Origin: a bacterium
Lineage (GTDB): Bacteria; Electryoneota; Electryoneia; Electryoneales; Electryoneaceae
Assembly: GCA_014729955.1 (NCBI GenBank)
Contig: WJJA01000481.1
Span: forward strand, 1-11,568
DNA length: 11,568 nucleotides
Reading direction: 5' to 3'
How positions within the stretch are numbered: position 1 is the stretch's first letter; each line of letters begins with the position of its first letter. The notes under the pieces are model-generated. The model saw nothing but the letters and a program-made list of their open reading frames with translations, was not told the origin of the DNA and searched no databases. Both the position numbers and the translations under genes were made by a program. Shown here one piece after another: positions 7,556 to 11,568 of this stretch.

Positions 7556-8173
7556 TCAGGAGGCTTGTTCTCTGCTCCTTCGTTGCAATTGGACTTGCTC
7601 CGCTTTGTGAAGCAGTCGTTGTTTCGCGGCTGGGTCGAGCGGATGCACCCAGTCGAAGCCGATCTTCTCCCAATCCGGATCATCCGGATCAAGCCCGAAG
7701 GCTCGAATAAACCCGCGGTCTGCGATGAAAAACTGTTCCCTGTAACACAACAGGTAGCCGCCGTTTTCCGTGAGATCCCGTTTGGCTTCCTCGTAGGTAT
7801 GCCACCAGTTGTGAAGGAACCCGCCCAGGCTGTGTTCGAGGAAGTTGATGTCCGTACGACCAGTACCGTTGTCGAAGCCCTCTCGGGCCGCGGCATCCGC
7901 TTCCCAACTCAGTTTCAACTGCGTCCAGTCACGGAATCCGATCTGCCTGGCGATCACGTTCAGCGCATCTTTCAAGCGAATCGAGTCAGAGCGGTGCAGG
8001 ATCTCTTCATCGCTTTGGTTCGCGAATCGTTTCAGCGTGTGGAATTGTGCGGCAGCCCGCCGCGATTCCGACGGATCATCCCGGTGGAGCTGTTTGAGGA
8101 GACGTTTCGCGCGAATCTTTGCCTGGTCAAGCGATCGGCGCAGTTGTTCGGGGGTATTAAACTCAGCATGCAT
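7556..8173 (-). CDS. Uncharacterised soluble protein, 205 residues
   Basis: Start ATG at 8173 (MHAEFNTPEQ). AGGAG lies 7 bases upstream, a near-ideal site. The frame stays open further upstream to 8533, but that extension is not protein-like. No signal peptide or membrane segment is visible. Residues 1-90 are helical and charged. They end in a unit, LKDALNVIARQIGFRDWTQLK, of the kind seen at the N-terminus of many small proteins of unknown function and of some glyoxalase-related and ankyrin proteins (an A-x-x-I/V-A-R-x-x-G-F-x-x-W pattern). The C-terminal half is Trp- and aromatic-rich (GGFLHNWWHTYEEAKRDL, GGYLLCYREQFFIADRGFI, LDPDDPDWEKIGFDWV) and looks conserved, but I cannot assign a fold or reaction. 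It is a single gene with its own terminator, divergent from the secreted genes to its right. Confidence 0.82.
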   Translation of the reverse strand: MHAEFNTPEQLRRSLDQAKIRAKRLLKQLHRDDPSESRRAAAQFHTLKRFANQSDEEILHRSDSIRLKDALNVIARQIGFRDWTQLKLSWEADAAAREGFDNGTGRTDINFLEHSLGGFLHNWWHTYEEAKRDLTENGGYLLCYREQFFIADRGFIRAFGLDPDDPDWEKIGFDWVHPLDPAAKQRLLHKAEQVQLQRRSREQAS

Positions 8174-8322
8174 GGATACACTCCTTTGCCTTGATGCTGC
8201 AATCTGCCGGAACCCACTGCGCGGCAGGCAAATGAGTGCCTGTGATGGTGGTGAAAGAGGGCGGCATTGCCTTTTGTGGGTCATGGCTCCCCTCGAAGCC
8301 CACCCATGATAAACATTGACAT

Positions 8323-8346
8323 TGCATGAAATCAATGGATCATGCA
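8323..8346. repeat. Inverted repeat, possible operator
   Basis: TGCATGA (8323-8329) and TCATGCA (8340-8346) are perfect inverted 7-mers with a 10-base spacer. Centre-to-centre spacing is about 17 bases, somewhat long for a dimeric repressor but possible. The repeat lies about 150 bases upstream of the minus-strand gene and 190 upstream of the plus-strand promoter. It may be chance. Confidence 0.3.
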
Positions 8347-8535
8347 TGGTACAGGAGTTCGAACGGGAGTGAATGGAGCGCGGGCGAGCCGAGCGAGAAC
8401 TCCCGGAGACAGGGAGATGATAAACACGTAAAAAGCTGAAAGTCAAAGCAGAAAATACCGGAATAGCGTAGACAATTACAATCCTTATTGTCTTTCTATG
8501 GTGATTAATATGAACACAATATAACGAAACCACTC

Positions 8536-8565
8536 TTGTCAGTTAGTTTCACGGTAGACTATATT
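8536..8565 (+). promoter_or_regulatory. Candidate sigma70-like promoter for the secreted gene pair
   Basis: TTGTCA at 8536-8541 and TATATT at 8560-8565 each match five of six consensus positions and are separated by 18 bases. Transcription would start near 8572, giving a leader of about 75 bases before the ATG at 8646. Some FCB-group bacteria use different promoter consensus sequences, so this is a moderate call. Confidence 0.4.
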
Positions 8566-8581
8566 TCAAGGTCTTGACCTG

Positions 8582-8591
8582 CCCCCCCCCC
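8582..8591. repeat. Homopolymer run of ten C in the 5' leader
   Basis: Ten consecutive C lie between the candidate promoter and the ribosome binding site of the small secreted protein. Runs of this length are prone to slippage during replication, so leader length could vary between cells. It is not inside the reading frame starting at 8646. Confidence 0.8.
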
Positions 8592-8645
8592 GCAAGTAGA
8601 TTGCCATCAGGCGGCATACACATCAAAGAATCTAGAAGGTGTCTC

Positions 8646-9047
8646 ATGACACGCAAGATGATGTTTTGGGGTTGGGGGCTGCTTTTGCTGTTGGTTGCCG
8701 TCACCGCCCATGGATGGCAGTTTGAGTGCCAATTGGATGCCACAACCCCGATTGCTTCTGCGCAAATCGGTGATTCGTGGAATCCAGGTGCTGGTTTAAC
8801 GGCTGTGAACAGTTGGGTACGGACTGAGACCTTTGACGAGCCTGCTCGGTTTAATATCAGGATCCTCAGCAACGAGGGTCCGGACATCTATCGGCATCGG
8901 GGAGCAATCCCGTCGGCAGGTGGTCCGACTTACGTCAAGTTCCAAGACTTTGATTTCAATCTGCAGGGGTGGAATTGTTCCTTTAGTCTCAGCAGTCCCG
9001 GCGATGCTGTAGTGAAAGAGGGCATGCAGTATCCTGTCGGGATGTAA
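8646..9047 (+). CDS. Small secreted protein of unknown function
   Basis: 133 residues. The ATG at 8646 has AGAAGG 7 bases upstream; an upstream TTG at 8574 is less likely. Residues 1-23 form a clear signal peptide (basic MTRK, then WGLLLLLVAVTAHG), leaving a mature protein of about 110 residues beginning near WQFECQLDA. The mature part is short beta-strand-like segments with many Asp, Ser, Gly and aromatic residues (YVKFQDFDFNLQGWNCSFSL). It has two cysteines, one near the start and one near the end, that could form a disulphide. I recognise no family. It ends rather abruptly after MQYPVGM. A longer ancestral protein is possible, but no continuation is visible in the other frames. It lies 78 bases before the beta-helix gene and is probably co-transcribed with it. 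Confidence 0.72.
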   Translation: MTRKMMFWGWGLLLLLVAVTAHGWQFECQLDATTPIASAQIGDSWNPGAGLTAVNSWVRTETFDEPARFNIRILSNEGPDIYRHRGAIPSAGGPTYVKFQDFDFNLQGWNCSFSLSSPGDAVVKEGMQYPVGM

Positions 9048-9073
9048 GTAGCAAAGGTCGGTTCATGGTATAC

Positions 9074-9098
9074 CACGTGCAGCGCCGCCCTGCACGTG
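9074..9098 (+). promoter_or_regulatory. Strong intercistronic hairpin
   Basis: CACGTGCAG (9074-9082) and CTGCACGTG (9090-9098) form a perfect 9-bp stem with a 7-base loop. It lies in the 78-base gap between the small secreted protein and the beta-helix gene, 27 bases before the latter's start. The bases after it (ATTGTTAAG) are only weakly U-rich. It is therefore more likely a transcript stabiliser or partial attenuator than a full terminator. Confidence 0.55.
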
Positions 9099-9125
9099 AT
9101 TGTTAAGACTGCATAGGGGGACATC

Positions 9126-11216
9126 ATGAAAGAAGCGACGAACTTCGGGACGTTCTGTTCAATGCGAGCCTGGTATCTGTGTCTGCCGATCCTGTTCTGT
9201 GTTTCCGCACACGCTACTGTGCTTCGAGTGCCCGACGAGTATTCAACGGTTCAGCACGCGGTCATCGCCGCTATGGACCGGGACACTGTACTCGTAAGTG
9301 CCGGTTGGTATTCCGAAAACATCCGGTGGGGCCGGAAATCACTGGTATTGGCGAGTGCATTTCTATTTGACCCTACGGACACAACTGCGATAACAGAAAC
9401 CGTAATCAGCAGCATGGACACCACCGATCTCCATCGACCGGTAACGATTGACTCTATACCCGGAGGAATTGCAAAGATTATCGGATTGACGCTTCGAGAC
9501 GGTAATACCGGGCAGCCTGCTCCACCATACACGAGAGAGTATCATGGGGGAGCCTTGTTATCCTTTGCTGATCAGACCGTGGTTTCAGATTGCTATTTCA
9601 TTGAAAACATAGGCGGGCGTTCCGGCGCCATCAGTATCCGAAAGGGTGATGTTACCATAAGGAACTCTCGTTTTATCAGCAATCGATACCATTTTTCGGG
9701 TGTAATTCTACTGTCGAATGAGCAACACAATACAAATACGGCATCGATCGAAAGTAACTATTTCTATGACAATGTCTATGCCGAAAACCTATCGCCTCTG
9801 GCCAATACTGATTGTTCCTGCATTCGTGTATCCAATAGAGGGGGGACAATAAGCGGAACGATACGGGGTAATCGTTTTGTTGAGAACCGAGCGCACTCAG
9901 TGGGCGTCATCGATTTTGGAGCTAATCCCGTCAGGTATGGAATTAAAAACTGGATAATCGAGGGAAATAGCTTCATTAATAATCATTCAAGTGAAGCCAA
10001 TGCTGTTTTAGCGATTTATTGTGACACCATTTCTTTTCAGAACAACCGTGTCATAGATAATCAGACTTCTGTCAACCCCCACTATCCGAATGTGCCACCG
10101 TCAAGTTCAGCGGTAACCATTGGAAATGATGTTGCTTTTGCAGAGATATCAGGTAATTATTTTCATAACAATACCTCACATGGGGCGGGTGTCTTGTTCT
10201 GTCAATCCGCTGCTGCCGTCCATCACAATATCTTCGATTTCAACCGTGGACACCAGGTGGGTCTGCTCTATTCCTTCACCAATCCCGGTGTCCCGGTTGA
10301 TCCCACAAGTTTTTACAGCAATATCGTTCTCAACAATACCCCCTATGACAGCAATCCCCACTATCTCGGCCTGGTGTCGCCCCTGCACGGCACTACGCTC
10401 CAGGTGTATCAGAATGATTTCATCGATAACCAGGATATCGTTATAGGTTGGTTTGAAGGTGTCCCACAGGGCGGAACCATTGAAATCGGTACGAACTTCT
10501 ACGGTCACCCTAGCGGTCCGTACCATGCAACCCTGAATCCGGGCGGGCAGGGCGATACGTTGATGGATCATCCCAACGTTCACTTTGACGACTTCTCTAC
10601 TGCACCCATGACGGCACCGGACAGTTTTGCACTGCTTCTGCCGATTGACGGCAGAGCGCTGGAACACTCCATCGAGTTTTTTGAATGGGAAACCGCTGAA
10701 GATCATACTACGCTCACGCCGGTGACCTACACGCTGCAGATCTCGAACGACGCTGAGTTCGATCCCGTCCCGGGCGTGACTGTTTCGTTAGATGTGGACA
10801 CTGTCACGCACTCCTGGGTCTATGCCTTCCCGGACGGAGACATACTGTACTGGCGTGTGCTCGCAAAAGACAGCTTCGAGCTGGTGCGTGCATCGGAGGT
10901 ACGCACCCTTCATTCCACTCTCGTGATCACGGATCAGCGGTCGGATCTCCCGACGTCCTGGGATCTCCGCCCTGTCTACCCGAATCCATTTAATGCTCGT
11001 GCGCAAGTGCGTGTTGCTGCTCCGATGAGAGCTTACGTTGAAGCGAACGTCTATGACATCCAGGGGCGTCTCGTACAGCAGATTTATGCCGGTGAAGTGT
11101 CTCCGGGTTATCTTGGTCTGACGATTGCTCCGCGGGGCGCTTCAGGGGTCTACGTGTTACGGGTACGGAACGACAGGGGCTGGTCCGAAGCTCGGAAAGT
11201 GGTGATGCTGCGGTAA
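9126..11216 (+). CDS. Secreted right-handed beta-helix protein with C-terminal sorting domain
   Basis: 696 residues. The ATG at 9126 has GGGGG 5 bases upstream. A signal peptide ends near residue 30 (CVSAHA, then TVLRV). VLRVPDEYSTVQHAVIAAM...DTVLVSAGWYSENI is the standard opening of pectate-lyase-fold/NosD-like parallel beta-helices. It is followed to about residue 490 by short N-rich turns of the form I-x-x-N-x-F-x-x-N (EISGNYFHNN, IEGNSFINN). An Ig/FnIII-like module occupies about 498-597 (TYTLQISNDAEFD...ILYWRVLAKD). The last 84 residues (LRPVYPNPFN...VYDIQGRLV...ASGVYVLRV...KVVMLR) form a FlgD-like/type IX-type sorting domain. No catalytic residues can be assigned, so adhesion or polysaccharide binding or cleavage are all open. 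The middle of the gene is much more AT-rich than the Bat genes. The stop codon is directly followed by a group II intron on the other strand, so no terminator of its own is present. Confidence 0.87.
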   Translation: MKEATNFGTFCSMRAWYLCLPILFCVSAHATVLRVPDEYSTVQHAVIAAMDRDTVLVSAGWYSENIRWGRKSLVLASAFLFDPTDTTAITETVISSMDTTDLHRPVTIDSIPGGIAKIIGLTLRDGNTGQPAPPYTREYHGGALLSFADQTVVSDCYFIENIGGRSGAISIRKGDVTIRNSRFISNRYHFSGVILLSNEQHNTNTASIESNYFYDNVYAENLSPLANTDCSCIRVSNRGGTISGTIRGNRFVENRAHSVGVIDFGANPVRYGIKNWIIEGNSFINNHSSEANAVLAIYCDTISFQNNRVIDNQTSVNPHYPNVPPSSSAVTIGNDVAFAEISGNYFHNNTSHGAGVLFCQSAAAVHHNIFDFNRGHQVGLLYSFTNPGVPVDPTSFYSNIVLNNTPYDSNPHYLGLVSPLHGTTLQVYQNDFIDNQDIVIGWFEGVPQGGTIEIGTNFYGHPSGPYHATLNPGGQGDTLMDHPNVHFDDFSTAPMTAPDSFALLLPIDGRALEHSIEFFEWETAEDHTTLTPVTYTLQISNDAEFDPVPGVTVSLDVDTVTHSWVYAFPDGDILYWRVLAKDSFELVRASEVRTLHSTLVITDQRSDLPTSWDLRPVYPNPFNARAQVRVAAPMRAYVEANVYDIQGRLVQQIYAGEVSPGYLGLTIAPRGASGVYVLRVRNDRGWSEARKVVMLR

Positions 11217-11252
11217 ATCGAGTAGGGGGGCACCTCACGGTGCCCCTCTCTC
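11217..11252 (-). ncRNA. Group II intron domain VI with branch-point A
   Basis: On the minus strand: GAG, then AGA, then GGGGCACC (11246-11239), loop GTGA, GGTGCCCC (11234-11227), then CCTACTCGAT. The basal GAG pairs with CTC (11222-11220), leaving A11223 bulged seven bases from the 3' end. That is the expected position of the branch-point adenosine. Read on the plus strand, the same hairpin looks like a terminator for the beta-helix gene and might act as one. Confidence 0.75.
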
Positions 11253-11568
11253 ACACCACCGGGCATACCTGCTCGGTACCACGGCGGTTTCCGTTGACGT
11301 TGAACGATTCATACCGTTTGGACAGGTTGATGAGTTTCTGGTCTTCGAACCATTTCAGAGTCATGGCATGGTTCGCTTGTGGCGCTAGAGCTTTGCGCCA
11401 CCAGCCTTTGCCGGACAATGCGAGTAACCACGACCACTCCTCTTTCAGACCGCACGACATCAGGAACTTCGCCATCGGCCAGACACGCTTGCATTGTTTC
11501 AGACGCACACATCGCAGCTTTCGCCGGATCCATTCGTCCAGATCGTGAAGAAGTGCCTTGCATGACGC
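11251..11568 (-). CDS. ltrA: Group II intron reverse transcriptase/maturase, C-terminus (partial)
   Basis: 105 codons plus TGA are visible; the frame is open to the window edge, so the start lies outside. Residues read LLHDLDEWIRRKLRCVRLKQ then CKR, the typical opening of the maturase (domain X/GIIM) region. WSWLLALSGKGWWRKALAPQ and the A-M-x-x-K-W-F stretch follow. The maturase domain binds intron RNA and helps splicing; the reverse-transcriptase domain upstream would copy the intron into DNA. No HNH endonuclease follows: the protein ends after NRRGTEQVCPVV, which is encoded by domain V itself, with the stop codon at the V/VI junction. A frame running into domain V is frequent in this class of introns. 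Identity as a group II maturase is confident; subclass is not determined. Confidence 0.88.
   Translation of the reverse strand, partial: ASCKALLHDLDEWIRRKLRCVRLKQCKRVWPMAKFLMSCGLKEEWSWLLALSGKGWWRKALAPQANHAMTLKWFEDQKLINLSKRYESFNVNGNRRGTEQVCPVV
11256..11287 (-). ncRNA. Group II intron domain V
   Basis: 32 bases on the minus strand, from CCGCCGTG to CCCGGTGG. The CGC catalytic triad and the conserved G-U wobble opposite it are present. The lower stem pairs as C-G, C-G, G-U, C-G, C-G, G-C, then a T/C mismatch, then G-C. The upper stem is TACC/GGTA with a GAGCA loop and a TG bulge on the 3' side. TGTGAGAG follows directly, as expected at the V/VI junction. The mismatch and the non-GNRA loop are departures from the usual form. 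Confidence 0.7.

Larger units (their letters stand above)
8174..8645. other. Divergent intergenic region
   Basis: About 470 bases between the divergent genes at 8173 and 8646. It carries a small hairpin CAGGCA/TGCCTG (8225-8242) in the leader of the minus-strand gene, an inverted repeat at 8323-8346, an AT-rich tract at about 8465-8525, a candidate plus-strand promoter at 8536-8565, and a run of ten C at 8582-8591. No coding frame here is convincing. Confidence 0.6.
11217..11568 (-). mobile_element. Group II intron, 3' part (continues beyond window)
   Basis: On the minus strand the order is: C-terminal part of a reverse transcriptase/maturase, domain V, domain VI, and a CGAT 3' end at 11217. 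This is the order of a bacterial group II retroelement. Translation of its 3' part through domain V (NGNRRGTEQV...) matches a pattern common in such introns, where the frame runs through domain V. The 3' exon is the antisense of the last codons of the beta-helix gene (TTACCGCAGC). The 5' end lies outside, so it cannot be said whether the element is complete. Confidence 0.82.

Noticed and set aside
8174..8533. N-terminal extension of the 205-residue gene up to 8533
   Set aside because: The extension is not protein-like, and AGGAG stands 7 bases before the ATG at 8173.
11225..11250. Rho-independent terminator of the beta-helix gene
   Set aside because: The hairpin is better explained as domain VI of the antisense group II intron: it follows domain V and TGTGAGAG and carries a bulged A and a CTACTCGAT end. 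It also lacks a U-tract on the plus strand.
1..11568. CRISPR arrays, tRNA or rRNA genes
   Set aside because: No regularly spaced repeats, no cloverleaf with matching anticodon arm and no rRNA-like sequence were seen by eye.

Overview
The window looks like a chromosomal segment from an uncultured or little-studied bacterium of the Fibrobacteres-Chlorobi-Bacteroidetes type or a neighbouring candidate phylum. Two things point there: a complete-looking Bat (Bacteroides aerotolerance) operon, and a secreted beta-helix protein ending in a YPNPFN-type C-terminal sorting/FlgD-like domain. The Bat genes are GC-rich, while the right third is visibly more AT-rich. No species can be named from the sequence alone.

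Minus strand, 6826 down to 1 (transcribed right to left): moxR (AAA+ ATPase), a DUF58 protein, a short BatD-like membrane protein with a long acidic tail, batA (vWA), a YCF48/BNR-type beta-propeller protein, batB (vWA) and a TPR protein (batC-like, cut by the window edge). Five of the six junctions are 4-base start/stop overlaps; the sixth is a gap of 6 or 12 bases. The seven genes therefore form one translationally coupled operon. By family precedent, the MoxR ATPase remodels or loads metal-binding vWA proteins at the cytoplasmic membrane. The vWA, BatD-like and TPR proteins would form the membrane/periplasmic complex. The propeller between the two vWA genes is the unusual part.

6827-7555: a stretch of about 700 bases with no convincing gene. 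It holds a REP-like palindrome and the terminator of the next minus-strand gene.

7556-8173 (minus): a 205-residue soluble protein of unknown function with a very good ribosome binding site. 8174-8645 is a divergent intergenic region with a plausible sigma70-like promoter, a run of ten C and an inverted repeat.

Plus strand, 8646-11216: a small secreted protein of unknown function, an intercistronic hairpin, then a 696-residue secreted right-handed beta-helix protein with an Ig/FnIII-like module and a C-terminal sorting domain.

11217-11568 (minus): the 3' part of a group II intron: the C-terminus of its reverse transcriptase/maturase, domain V and domain VI. The inferred 3' splice junction falls directly behind the stop codon of the beta-helix gene, on the opposite strand. 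The intron continues out of the window.
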